The notes beneath the pieces were generated by a model, which was not told the DNA's origin, searched no databases, and saw nothing but the letters and a program-made list of their open reading frames with translations. A DNA stretch of 64,000 nt from Paenibacillus sp. FSL H8-0079 (lineage in GTDB: Bacteria; Bacillota; Bacilli; Paenibacillales; Paenibacillaceae), in NCBI RefSeq assembly GCF_037991315.1, contig NZ_CP150300.1, positions 4,960,001 to 5,024,000 on the forward strand, read 5' to 3'. The translations under genes and the position numbers were made by a program. Below, piece after piece: positions 8,360 through 15,982 of the stretch; within the stretch, counting starts at the first letter, position 1, and each line of letters begins with the position of its first letter.

Positions 8360-8421
8360 AATCGTCTTTTTTTACTGTCTACTTGACAGGGTTATGACCA
8401 ACTAGAGCTGTTTTTTTAATA

Positions 8422-9222
8422 TTAGTTCGATTTTACATCTTTAACATTATAATTAAGGTAAAACCGCCACGTTTCACTATCCATATATATCCAAGTTTTC
8501 ATTCTGCCATTTAGTTCATCACCACAATCAGAAAACTTTATATCCTTAATTTTCTGAAAAGTTATAGGCCACTCTTCCCCGTTCCTTTCCAAATTTAATG
8601 AGAAATATTTGTATGCATTTGAAATATCGTAATCAACTAAGCGGTATATATCTCTACCAGTTTCCTTTCCTACACGTCCATTTGTGATACCTATTTGAAT
8701 GCTTCCTTTTTTTGTCGCATCCAGAAGTCGATCTAGAAAATTATAGTAATCTTCAAGAGCCTCCTCCTGTTCCAATTTTCTCAATTCCCTCTGGTGCTCT
8801 TCTTCTAATTTATGATAGTGATTAGATACCAGCCGATTCAATATAAACCTAACTCTACTAGAATCATATCCCGCTTCCTCAAAAAGTTTCTCATACAAAG
8901 GTAGTTTTATTTTCACAGAACGATCTCGCTCATTCCAATTCTTTTTAAAATCGTTAATAACTTCGGCAAGTGGTCCTGACTTTATTGCTTCATCATTCTC
9001 TATATCAAATTCGGAATCTCTTCCATATAGGTAATCCAATGAGACACGATAAAATGTCGCTAGCTTACTAAGCATTTCAGCAGATGGTTCCCTATTTCCT
9101 GCTTCCCAATTGGAGTAAGTGCTATAATTAATATTAAGTTTTTCTACTACCTCTGCTTTTTCAATTTTTTTATTTTCTCTAATTTCCTTAAGACGCATTC
9201 CAATAATAGATTTTTGATCCAT
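8422..9222 (-). CDS. XRE-family HTH protein with long C-terminal domain (266 aa)
   Basis: Residues 7-70 are a Cro/C1 helix-turn-helix (RLKEIRENKK, then NYSTYSNWEAGNREPS and LATFYRVSLDYLYG). Residues ~70-180 are strongly charged with a predicted coiled coil (around HKLEEEHQRELRKLEQEE); the last ~80 residues are of unknown type. Larger than a plain phage repressor, so it may have a sensory or protein-binding part. Its start is ATG at 9222 with a GGGGG stretch upstream. Palindromes at 9235-9251 and 9284-9304 lie in its promoter region and may be its own operators, although a TetR gene lies just beyond. It borders the accessory island and is A+T-rich like it. Confidence 0.8.
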   Translation of the reverse strand: MDQKSIIGMRLKEIRENKKIEKAEVVEKLNINYSTYSNWEAGNREPSAEMLSKLATFYRVSLDYLYGRDSEFDIENDEAIKSGPLAEVINDFKKNWNERDRSVKIKLPLYEKLFEEAGYDSSRVRFILNRLVSNHYHKLEEEHQRELRKLEQEEALEDYYNFLDRLLDATKKGSIQIGITNGRVGKETGRDIYRLVDYDISNAYKYFSLNLERNGEEWPITFQKIKDIKFSDCGDELNGRMKTWIYMDSETWRFYLNYNVKDVKSN

Positions 9223-9234
9223 TTAAGAACCCCC

Positions 9235-9304
9235 ATTCATTCATAATGAATAAAAATTAAACAAATTATATTTTTTTCCCCAAAATGAATTATAAATGAT
9301 TCAT
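9235..9304. promoter_or_regulatory. ATTCAT/ATGAAT palindromes between XRE and TetR genes
   Basis: Two inverted repeats occur: ATTCAT-N5-ATGAAT at 9235-9251 and AATGAAT-N8-ATTCAT at 9284-9304. A matching AATGAAT-N5-ATTCATT occurs at 10388-10406. The whole 9223-9661 gap otherwise holds no gene, only A+T-rich promoter-like sequence. Confidence 0.45.
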
Positions 9305-9661
9305 ATTGAGTTTTCAATCATAAAACCCAAAAAAGCATTTTTCTCTTTATTTCTGCTAAACAACTGAAGTTATTGCATTTATTTCAGGTCAAAAAACCTT
9401 GCTATATATTGTTGAATCATCTAACTCATAAGAAACAGTAGAACTAGCTTAATACATATTTTCTCTATCTAGCTTCTTCAGTTCATCCTTTTAGTACCAC
9501 AAAAAGAATATGTGAATAAAGATAATTCACTATCTTTTCAAAAAAATTCCAACATCATAATGAGCTCAGTGATATTCCCCTATCCCCTTTACATTGACAA
9601 ACTCAAAAAAAACTCTAACCTAATAACGAATCATCCATTCACTAATAAGGAGTCGTTCACG

Positions 9662-10273
9662 ATGGTGCAAGCCAAGAAAGACGAAGTCAGAAAAGAGATT
9701 GAATATGCGGCGCTCAAGGTCTTTTTTGAAAAAGGCTATGTGGATGCCAAGATGAGCGATATCGCGGATGAGATCAATATTTCTGTGGGCAATATCTATA
9801 CTTATTTTAAGAACAAGAAAGAACTATTCTACGCCGTCGTGCCGCCGGATCTGGTGGATTATCTGAAAAATGTGCTAGTGGAGACGATTCACTTTGATAA
9901 CCAGACCTTGTTCGAGGAAACGGATAGCGAGCGAAAGTCGGCGCTGTTGCAGGAACAGGTAGACGTATTACGGAAATATCGGAATCAGATTGTAATTATC
10001 TTCGAAAAGAATAAAGGCACCATCTACACCAACGCCAAGAATGAACTTGTTGAGCTGATGATCGAAACCAAGAAGGCCTATCTGAAGAACCAATATAAAC
10101 GGTATGAGATTGGTACCGAGGAGAACTTGATTTTGCTGAACATCCTCGCACACAATGTGATCGACATGAATCTGGATCTATTGAAGCGAGATATGAGTGA
10201 GGACAGCCGGAAGCAAATATTCGAAGCGTTGTATGTATACAGACTGTACGGTATGAAGAGTCTCAACGAATAA
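9662..10273 (+). CDS. TetR/AcrR-family transcriptional regulator (203 aa)
   Basis: The N-terminal 60 residues form the TetR DNA-binding domain: AALKVFFEKGYVDAKMSDIA, then INISVGNIYTYFKNKKELF as HTH and helix 4. The rest is a helical ligand-binding/dimerisation region. I chose ATG 9662 because AAGGAG lies 10 bases upstream and the HTH starts at the usual distance; the reading frame is open further upstream to 9512 but that part is not protein-like and overlaps the promoter region. The gene precedes an amidohydrolase on the same strand, which it probably represses through the palindrome at 10388-10406. Confidence 0.88.
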   Translation: MVQAKKDEVRKEIEYAALKVFFEKGYVDAKMSDIADEINISVGNIYTYFKNKKELFYAVVPPDLVDYLKNVLVETIHFDNQTLFEETDSERKSALLQEQVDVLRKYRNQIVIIFEKNKGTIYTNAKNELVELMIETKKAYLKNQYKRYEIGTEENLILLNILAHNVIDMNLDLLKRDMSEDSRKQIFEALYVYRLYGMKSLNE

Positions 10274-10387
10274 CGCTCCATCTCATCACTTATGCCGGGC
10301 AGACAAAGCGTGCAGATCAGATCAACTTCACTTGGTTTGCACGCGAAAAAAACTTCATCATAGATCTGCCTATTTTTTTAACCTAAA

Positions 10388-10406
10388 AATGAATTTTATA
10401 TTCATT
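10388..10406. promoter_or_regulatory. Perfect 7-bp inverted repeat upstream of amidohydrolase
   Basis: AATGAAT-TTTAT-ATTCATT is a perfect palindrome located 66 bases before the amidohydrolase ATG. It fits a TetR-type operator and resembles the palindromes at 9235-9304 on the other side of the TetR gene. Confidence 0.5.
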
Positions 10407-10471
10407 ATTGAAACAGTTATCTTCTTTACCTTAACTACTCGCTTCACCTATATCCAAAGGAGGAACACAAC

Positions 10472-11794
10472 ATGAACACCGATTACGCATTGAAAAACGT
10501 CAATCTGATCCACAGCGACTCAAGCCGCAATCTGCAAAAAAACCTGACGCTTCTCGTCAATGAACAAGGACTTATTCAGAATATTGGACGAGATCATGAT
10601 CTGAATATTCCAAGTCACTACACAACCATCGACCTCTCAGGAAAATACATTATGCCTGGACTGATCAATGCCCACGTACACCTCTTTGCAGATGGAAAAC
10701 CGTTCAGTCTCTCGGTCAGTGAAGGCATGTTGCAGTTTGCCTATGATCGGATATTGAACACCAAGTTTGGCAGAAACGTTTTGAAAAAACGTATGAAACG
10801 CAATGCGCTGACCGCACTCCATGCGGGTGTGACAACGATGCGCAGTGTGGGGGAATTCTTTTACACGGACGTCCAGCTGCGGGATGAGATTAATAACGGC
10901 GACTTTGTCGGCCCTAATCTGCTTGTCTCCGGGTTTTTCCTAAGTGTCACGGGCGGACATGGTGCTCCATTCCTCGCTCTGGTTGGTGACTCTCCGTGGG
11001 AAGGCAGAAAGAATGTGCGTATCAATGTGAAACACGGTGTCGATCTGATCAAAATCTGTGTTACGGGTGGCGTGACGGATGCGAAAATGGTGGGCGAAGC
11101 TGGCCGTTTACAGATGACGGTGGACGAAGTTGCGGCGATCTGCGATGAAGCGCATAAGATTGGCCTGCGGGTGGCAGCTCATGTGGAGAGCACGGAAGGC
11201 GTACGAGTGGCGTTACAAGGTGGCGTTGATACCATTGAGCACGGTTCGGAGATGGACGACGACATCATTCATTTGTACAAAAATAATCCCAATGCCCTGA
11301 ATGGCTACACCGCACTCATCCCCACCCTGCAAGCTGCCTATCCATCCGCTTCACTGAATACCAGCGTAACGAAGGTAAGTGCAACGGTAAAAGAGAATTC
11401 CAGACTCGTCTACGATTCCATGCTCAAAGGCGTCAAGCAAGCGATCGAAAACGACATCACCATCGGTATAGGTACTGATGCCGCTATGCCTTACGTAACT
11501 CACTATGATATGTGGAGAGAGATGGACCACTACATGAGACAGGCCAACCTGAACAACAAACAGGTCATCGACATGGTGACCCGAACCAATGCGAAGATCC
11601 TCGGTGTTGACGATGTTACAGGAACGGTGGATATCGGAAAACATGCCGATCTGATTATCATGGAGCAAAATCCACTGGAACATATCGAGGCCTTGTCAGA
11701 CATCTCTATGGTCATGGTCAAGGGAAATCTAATTCAAACACCATCTGTCACAAGAATCAAAGAAGTTGACGATGTTCTAAACTCAGTTTGGTGA
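10472..11794 (+). CDS. Metal-dependent amidohydrolase, imidazolonepropionase-like (440 aa)
   Basis: Cytosolic hydrolase of the amidohydrolase superfamily (TIM barrel with flanking beta-sandwich). The first metal ligands are in PGLINAHVHLFADG, a Lys-containing strand is DLIKICVTGG, histidine ligands follow in RVAAHVES and TIEHGSE, and the metal Asp is in IGIGTDAAMP. The C-terminus returns to the sandwich (GTVDIGKHADLIIMEQNPLE). Substrate cannot be deduced; members act on cyclic amides, peptides such as Xaa-Pro dipeptides, or organophosphates. AGGAGG lies 8 bases before the ATG. A TetR gene upstream and a palindrome in the gap suggest induction by a small molecule. Confidence 0.88.
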   Translation: MNTDYALKNVNLIHSDSSRNLQKNLTLLVNEQGLIQNIGRDHDLNIPSHYTTIDLSGKYIMPGLINAHVHLFADGKPFSLSVSEGMLQFAYDRILNTKFGRNVLKKRMKRNALTALHAGVTTMRSVGEFFYTDVQLRDEINNGDFVGPNLLVSGFFLSVTGGHGAPFLALVGDSPWEGRKNVRINVKHGVDLIKICVTGGVTDAKMVGEAGRLQMTVDEVAAICDEAHKIGLRVAAHVESTEGVRVALQGGVDTIEHGSEMDDDIIHLYKNNPNALNGYTALIPTLQAAYPSASLNTSVTKVSATVKENSRLVYDSMLKGVKQAIENDITIGIGTDAAMPYVTHYDMWREMDHYMRQANLNNKQVIDMVTRTNAKILGVDDVTGTVDIGKHADLIIMEQNPLEHIEALSDISMVMVKGNLIQTPSVTRIKEVDDVLNSVW

Positions 11795-11820
11795 ATTCAG
11801 ATATGTAAACATAGAATTCA

Positions 11821-12078
11821 TCAATAATACGTAATACTTGCTTCAATTAAATACGCTTTATCTTTAGGGTTCAATAATTGAGGCATTATTCTTTGAGAAG
11901 GCGGAATATCTTCAACAGGTTCTCCATCCAAAAATAATTCTAGTGCTTCTTTCGTCATCAATAATGCTTCTTCAACTGAATCCCCACAGGTGATACATCC
12001 AGGCAGATCAGGAAATGTAACATTAATTCCATCCTCAGCAAAATTAAAAATTGCGTAGTATTGGTAAGTTCGAATCAT
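11821..12078 (-). CDS. Orphan HicB-like protein (85 aa)
   Basis: Matches the HicB antitoxin N-terminal fold: YYAIFNFAEDGINVTFPDLPGC followed by GDSVEEALLMTKEALELFL and a DIPPSQ segment, with a short strand-rich tail. HicB proteins neutralise the HicA mRNA-cleaving toxin, but no HicA gene (a ~60-80 residue double-stranded-RNA-binding-like protein) is visible on either side. Here it may be a solitary regulator or a remnant. Start chosen at ATG 12078 because AGGAGAG lies nine bases upstream. It ends 26 bases after the convergent amidohydrolase and is close behind the YdeI-like gene. Confidence 0.82.
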   Translation of the reverse strand: MIRTYQYYAIFNFAEDGINVTFPDLPGCITCGDSVEEALLMTKEALELFLDGEPVEDIPPSQRIMPQLLNPKDKAYLIEASITYY

Positions 12079-12100
12079 ATGGGACACTCTCCTGTTAAGA

Positions 12101-12694
12101 CTAATCATTCAATCCTTTGCCCTCCAGGATCGGCTGCATGTACTTCTCGATTCGTGACACTTTTGTTTTGGATTGCTTTGGTTGTGAAAAATAATAGAGA
12201 TATGCCCGCTGCCGTCCGGGTGAGAGTGCTTCAAATGCATCTCGGAAAGCAGGATTCTCATCGAACTGCTGTTGAAGTTCCTCGGGAACGCTATATTCGG
12301 CAGTCTTTTTCATCTCCACTTGCAATCCGGCTTGTTCCACTTCAATCGCTTGCTGGATATAGGCTTTGATCATAGCCTCCTGCTCCACAATCTGCTCCAG
12401 ACTGGTGAAGCGAAGCTGGCGTTCTGCCTGTACATTCTCCGTTTGCTGGATTAAGAGGCCGTGTGTATCCTTAAGCAGAGCACCTTTGAAAAATAGAATG
12501 GCTACGTACTCTTTGAATCCATGGATTAAAACGATGTTTTTCCCATCCAGCATGTAACAAGGATGCATCCACTTCATATCCTCTGTCAGTTCAAAATCCC
12601 GAATAATCTCTCTCAGCTTCGTGGACTCTTCCTTCCACGTTTTGAGTTTCTTCAAATAACCGTCAACTTTGCGATTCCCACTTGTATCCGTCAT
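12101..12694 (-). CDS. YdeI/OmpD-associated family protein (197 aa)
   Basis: An N-terminal DUF1801/YdhG-like domain (residues about 10-125, with MKWMHPCYMLDGKNIVLIHG and AILFFKGALLKD) is followed by the short YdeI C-terminal helical motif (VPEELQQQFDENPAFRDAFEAL then GRQRAYLYYFSQPKQSKTKVSRI). Family members have been linked to antimicrobial peptide or envelope stress in some bacteria, but the biochemical activity is not established. It lies just upstream of the HicB-like gene, with 22 bases between them, so co-transcription is likely. No signal peptide; cytosolic. Confidence 0.85.
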   Translation of the reverse strand: MTDTSGNRKVDGYLKKLKTWKEESTKLREIIRDFELTEDMKWMHPCYMLDGKNIVLIHGFKEYVAILFFKGALLKDTHGLLIQQTENVQAERQLRFTSLEQIVEQEAMIKAYIQQAIEVEQAGLQVEMKKTAEYSVPEELQQQFDENPAFRDAFEALSPGRQRAYLYYFSQPKQSKTKVSRIEKYMQPILEGKGLND

Positions 12695-12955
12695 GGAGAA
12701 CTACCTCTCTTTATCTCATGGTTTTATAGGTTCAATTGTACTGGTTTTCAGTGGATTGTACAGCGTTGCTTACAGAGCTTTTATTGACTTTTCCAAGTGA
12801 ATTTAAACCTTAATAACAACAAAGACCATCCTGTTAGATGGCCTATAATTTAGTCCCATCTCATCTAATAAGTTTCAATCGACAGTTCACCATACCCATA
12901 GTAAAATAATGGAATGTCTATTGCTATAATTCCAACATACGAAAGGAAGATTTAA

Positions 12956-13177
12956 ATGAGAGAGTACACAGTCGTTCCAGGTCCGAAAAATGTTCAAGTA
13001 AACCGAGGTGATACTCAGGCTGCTGTTAATTTATTTGCTGATATCATCAATCACAAAGCACAATCTGGATGGATCTATCAATCCATGGAGTCGCTAGCCG
13101 TCACCGAGAAGCCCGGTTGTCTCCAGCAACCTGTTACAACGCATCATTATATGCTGATTTTCTACAGAGAGATTTAA
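12956..13177 (+). CDS. Small protein, DUF4177-like (73 aa)
   Basis: A compact alpha/beta protein of the type seen in small DUF4177 domains: N-terminal strand REYTVVPGP, helix AAVNLFADIINHKAQSGWIYQSME, and a C-terminal strand HHYMLIFYREI. The resemblance is by pattern only. AAAGGAAGA precedes the ATG by a few bases. It ends 16 bases before the YidD-like gene, so both are probably transcribed together. Role unknown. Confidence 0.7.
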   Translation: MREYTVVPGPKNVQVNRGDTQAAVNLFADIINHKAQSGWIYQSMESLAVTEKPGCLQQPVTTHHYMLIFYREI

Positions 13178-13193
13178 TAATAGTACAACAATC

Positions 13194-13700
13194 ATGAGAA
13201 ACTCAGAATCTGAGGAACTGATATATAATAACATGCCATCCGAAGAAGAACTTATTAGACTCTTACATACACATCATGAAGAAAACGACCCTCGAAGCAG
13301 TTTCTATATAAGAACTCATGTTATTCCAGAAATCGATTGGTTGAAGTCTTTGCTTAACGTTACACTTGCATTATTCGCAGGGCTAATCATCTCTATGATC
13401 TGTTTTTATCTCTTGAATCCATTCATTCCAGTATATGCTTTGCTGAGCGCCCAGATTGTTTTCATAGCAAGTATGTTTTTCATCGTTCTACGACGTGTTA
13501 GAGCAATCCTGATATGGAGTATTAGAATTTATCAACGTTTTGCCCCCATTGAAGTGAGGAACAAATGTCGTTTTGAACCAAGCTGTTCTGTGTATATGAT
13601 TCAAGCTATTGAGAAATACGGGGCGATTAAAGGTATTTCCTTGGGCATCCAGCGTCTTCGCAAATGTAATATCAACGGTGGAGGATATGATTATCCATAA
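13194..13700 (+). CDS. yidD: YidD-like membrane protein insertion factor with N-terminal membrane extension (168 aa)
   Basis: The last ~70 residues carry the YidD signature: RIYQRFAP, then NKCRFEPSCSVYMIQAIEKYG and KGISLGIQRLRKCN ending in GGGYD. YidD assists YidC/Oxa-dependent insertion at the inner membrane. Typical YidD is 70-90 residues; this one has an extra ~100-residue N-terminal part with two hydrophobic segments (about residues 50-75 and 82-100). The annotated ATG has no clear ribosome-binding site, so the start is uncertain; a second in-frame ATG at 13233 is possible. This is not in the rnpA-oxaA locus where the main YidD usually sits, so it may be a second paralogue. Confidence 0.8.
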   Translation: MRNSESEELIYNNMPSEEELIRLLHTHHEENDPRSSFYIRTHVIPEIDWLKSLLNVTLALFAGLIISMICFYLLNPFIPVYALLSAQIVFIASMFFIVLRRVRAILIWSIRIYQRFAPIEVRNKCRFEPSCSVYMIQAIEKYGAIKGISLGIQRLRKCNINGGGYDYP

Positions 13701-13702
13701 AT

Positions 13703-13740
13703 CCAAAAGGTCCATAGTCTGTCTATGGGCCTTTTGGTTT
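13703..13740. terminator. Bidirectional terminator between yidD-like and EVE genes
   Basis: CCAAAAGGTCCATAG pairs with CTATGGGCCTTTTGG (one mismatch) and is followed by T-rich sequence on the plus strand and preceded by A-rich sequence on the other. The flanking genes converge on it. Confidence 0.8.
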
Positions 13741-13742
13741 GG

Positions 13743-14219
13743 TTAACATTTCTGGCTTAAGCTAATATCCAGTAGTGACTGTGTCTCATCTTCCAACATC
13801 GCGGAAGCGATCATCATAAAGTCTTCAGCCCCAATTTCAAAGTGGCCTTTACGAAATGGAAACCCCCAATTACGATTCCCGCGTGTAAAAGTGAGCTGGT
13901 CTAACAACGTAGCGATCTTTACTTCTCGACACGGAAGATAACGGAGATCTCGGCGAAAGGGTACAAAGGATTCCGACATCTGATATTGGTATATCCTGTC
14001 GTCGTTAATTTGACCAATAGCGGTAAAAGCCTGAAGTGGCTTCCCTGTTGATATGTCTGTACGTGGGGAATAGTATATCAGCCAGTCACCCGCGGACATC
14101 TGTCGCAACAGTGCTGACTTGCCATGGCACAACTGCGCAAACCCTCCCTCTACGGCTACATTTACATGAGAAGCAGATACAACACCAATCCAATATCTGC
14201 TGTCCTGATTTGGTTTCAT
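13743..14219 (-). CDS. EVE-domain protein (158 aa)
   Basis: The whole protein is a single EVE/PUA-like domain: YWIGVVSASHV at the N-terminus, AGDWLIYYSPRT in the middle, FTAIGQI, and a PFRRDLRYL segment. EVE domains bind modified bases in DNA or RNA and occur in many genomes next to modification-dependent systems. The ligand here is unknown. Convergent with the YidD-like gene across a shared terminator. It is 26 bases downstream of the DinB gene and so likely in the same transcript. Confidence 0.88.
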   Translation of the reverse strand: MKPNQDSRYWIGVVSASHVNVAVEGGFAQLCHGKSALLRQMSAGDWLIYYSPRTDISTGKPLQAFTAIGQINDDRIYQYQMSESFVPFRRDLRYLPCREVKIATLLDQLTFTRGNRNWGFPFRKGHFEIGAEDFMMIASAMLEDETQSLLDISLSQKC

Positions 14220-14245
14220 GGATACATCTCATTCCCTTCTCTCGT

Positions 14246-14782
14246 TTACATTTCCAGATTCGATATCAATCGATCCAATTGTAAAAAATGATGTCTGTAG
14301 TGCATCTCTATCAACAAAAACCACTCCTGAGCGTTTAGAGCGCCAAGCCTTGGATGACGTATTTTGTTGTTTACCGATGCTTGGTATAAAAGGGGTTCTG
14401 TACTTCTCATCCGTTCCACGACCATGTAAAGCCCGTCGATCAAGGACTCCATGCTCTCAGGTGGTTGCGGGGTGTACTGCGGGGAAGCGGGTACTTTAAC
14501 GGGAACGGGAGGGAATTGTCCTAATTCAAACACTTGCCTACCCAGTTCAGTTTTTTCCTCACCCGAGTTTAACGTCGAATCCTCGCTGCTCAAACACTGC
14601 TCAATATTATGCAGATGCAAGAAAAGCGCTGATTGAATCAAATGTACATACATCTGTCCAATGGACCATTCCTCTTCACTTTGTTTTTTAAGTAAGCTAC
14701 CCATATCCAATTTGTTCAGTTCTGCCAAATATCGTTCTACTGCCGTTTCCAATGATTTCAATACTTCCGTTGTACTTCTCAT
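14246..14782 (-). CDS. DinB-family putative metal-dependent protein (178 aa)
   Basis: Four-helix DinB/YfiT-type fold. Putative metal-ligand histidines occur in YVHLIQSALFLHLHNIE and, near the C-terminus, in IEMHYRHHFLQLDRL. Members act as thiol-dependent transferases or hydrolases, or have unknown activity. A proline-rich internal loop (PPVPVKVPASPQ) is present. It starts at ATG 14782, and a strong terminator for the upstream WYL gene lies at 14829-14858, so it probably has its own promoter in the short gap. Followed by the EVE gene. Confidence 0.82.
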   Translation of the reverse strand: MRSTTEVLKSLETAVERYLAELNKLDMGSLLKKQSEEEWSIGQMYVHLIQSALFLHLHNIEQCLSSEDSTLNSGEEKTELGRQVFELGQFPPVPVKVPASPQYTPQPPESMESLIDGLYMVVERMRSTEPLLYQASVNNKIRHPRLGALNAQEWFLLIEMHYRHHFLQLDRLISNLEM

Positions 14783-14828
14783 CCTTCAATCAACTCCATT
14801 TATCTGTGATATATCAAAGTATAAAAAA

Positions 14829-14858
14829 ACACTACTGACAGGTGTATGTCAGTAGTGT
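14829..14858 (-). terminator. Terminator overlapping the stop of the WYL regulator
   Basis: ACACTACTGACA and TGTCAGTAGTGT form a perfect 12-bp stem with a 6-base loop. On the minus strand it is followed by a run of T. It overlaps the last codons of the 14849-15796 gene. Confidence 0.85.
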
Positions 14859-15796
14859 TTTAAGATGTTTTTGGCTACTTCCTTCATTCGGAAGCGTAAA
14901 GACTCCGGCTCCAAGACCTCGATATCTCCACCCCAGCCAAGTAAATAATGCAAGATTTCCTCCGGATAGCGCACACGAAAATGAAAAATCACAAATTCCT
15001 CTTGCTCCTCAAATGCATCCATATAAAAATGAAGGGCCTCCATAATTTTGTCAGCAATTTCAGGTTTAGCCCTGATTAATACTTGTTCGTTACGGTCGTC
15101 AGGAGGTCGATAACTGTTTAGATCAAAATCCGGTGGCATAAGGTACTGATCCTCCAGCACGGAAAGTTCAGTCATGCGTGACAAACGAAAATGACGAATG
15201 TCTTGTCGCATATCACAACGTGCAATTAACACCCAATTCTCCTGAACCAGTGAGAGTCCATAGGGTGAAACTTCACGCATGTTATACCGATTGCCATCCG
15301 TTCCTGGCATTTTTTTCAGGTACATAAAGCTGATTTTACGTTGATCCAAAATGGCGTTACGAATCTGGTTAAGGTATGTTTTCACCCGCGCTCGGGTTAA
15401 AGGTTCAACCGTATGAAGCAGTCGCATCGTTTCCCGAACACGTATGGATTCGTTACGAACAGAATCAGGTAAAATCGCTTCAATTTTGCGTTGAGCCGAC
15501 TTAGCCTCCATCGCGTATTCTGTATCCAATCTCTGTTCGATAAAATCAGCTCCCATGAGCAGGGATACGGCTTCTTCTGCGGTGAAGCTTACCGGGGGCA
15601 GAAAATATCCTTCCATGAGGGAATACCCATGACCCGGAGCTCCCATGATTGGAACGCCAGCTTCGCTTAATGCCTGAATATCTCGATATATCGTACGTAC
15701 ACTTGTCTCCAATTGAGCAGCTAAATCTTCTGCTCGTAGCATCTTTCTTCGCTGCAATTCAAGCGTAATCGCAAGCTGCCGCTCCGTTTTGTTCAT
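14849..15796 (-). CDS. HTH/WYL-domain transcriptional regulator (YafY type, 315 aa)
   Basis: N-terminal winged helix of HTH_11 type (LEL QRRKMLRAEDLAAQLE, VRTIYRDIQALSEAGVP), a linker, then a WYL domain (about residues 140-220, with ISFMYLKKM and VLIARCDMRQDIRHFRL) and a C-terminal WCX region. WYL domains bind ligands, often nucleotides or nucleic acid, and these proteins control stress or metabolic genes. The target may be the downstream DinB-EVE genes, though a strong terminator separates them. A second WYL regulator lies at 60970. Confidence 0.9.
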   Translation of the reverse strand: MNKTERQLAITLELQRRKMLRAEDLAAQLETSVRTIYRDIQALSEAGVPIMGAPGHGYSLMEGYFLPPVSFTAEEAVSLLMGADFIEQRLDTEYAMEAKSAQRKIEAILPDSVRNESIRVRETMRLLHTVEPLTRARVKTYLNQIRNAILDQRKISFMYLKKMPGTDGNRYNMREVSPYGLSLVQENWVLIARCDMRQDIRHFRLSRMTELSVLEDQYLMPPDFDLNSYRPPDDRNEQVLIRAKPEIADKIMEALHFYMDAFEEQEEFVIFHFRVRYPEEILHYLLGWGGDIEVLEPESLRFRMKEVAKNILKHY

Positions 15797-15982
15797 TTTC
15801 TAATCCCCCACTGTTTCATCACTCAAACCTAACTCATTCTATCACAGTAACTTGCCCTTTCGTTTCGTGAATAGAGCAAGGGAACGTCTTACATATCACC
15901 CAAGATGAGATAGTCTTAATTCCAAAAAAACTGATACCCCAAAATAAAGTGTACCCTTTGTAAAGGACATTTTGAAAAAAAA

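Larger units (their letters stand above)
7128..8394 (+). mobile_element. Decayed IS3-family insertion sequence (IS150-like)
   Basis: Two broken reading frames equivalent to orfA and orfB of an IS3 element are flanked by imperfect terminal inverted repeats: the left end has TAGACAAGAAAAAAAAAGAC near 7130, and the right end read in reverse gives TAGACAGTAAAAAAAGACG near 8380. Stops, frameshifts and lost catalytic residues in both frames show it is dead. It separates the accessory GHKL-methyltransferase operon from the XRE gene. The precise ends are uncertain by several bases. Confidence 0.8.

Noticed and set aside
9512..9661. Upstream extension of the TetR gene by 50 codons
   Set aside because: The extra residues are Asn/Ser-rich, not family-like, and there is a good AAGGAG site before ATG 9662.
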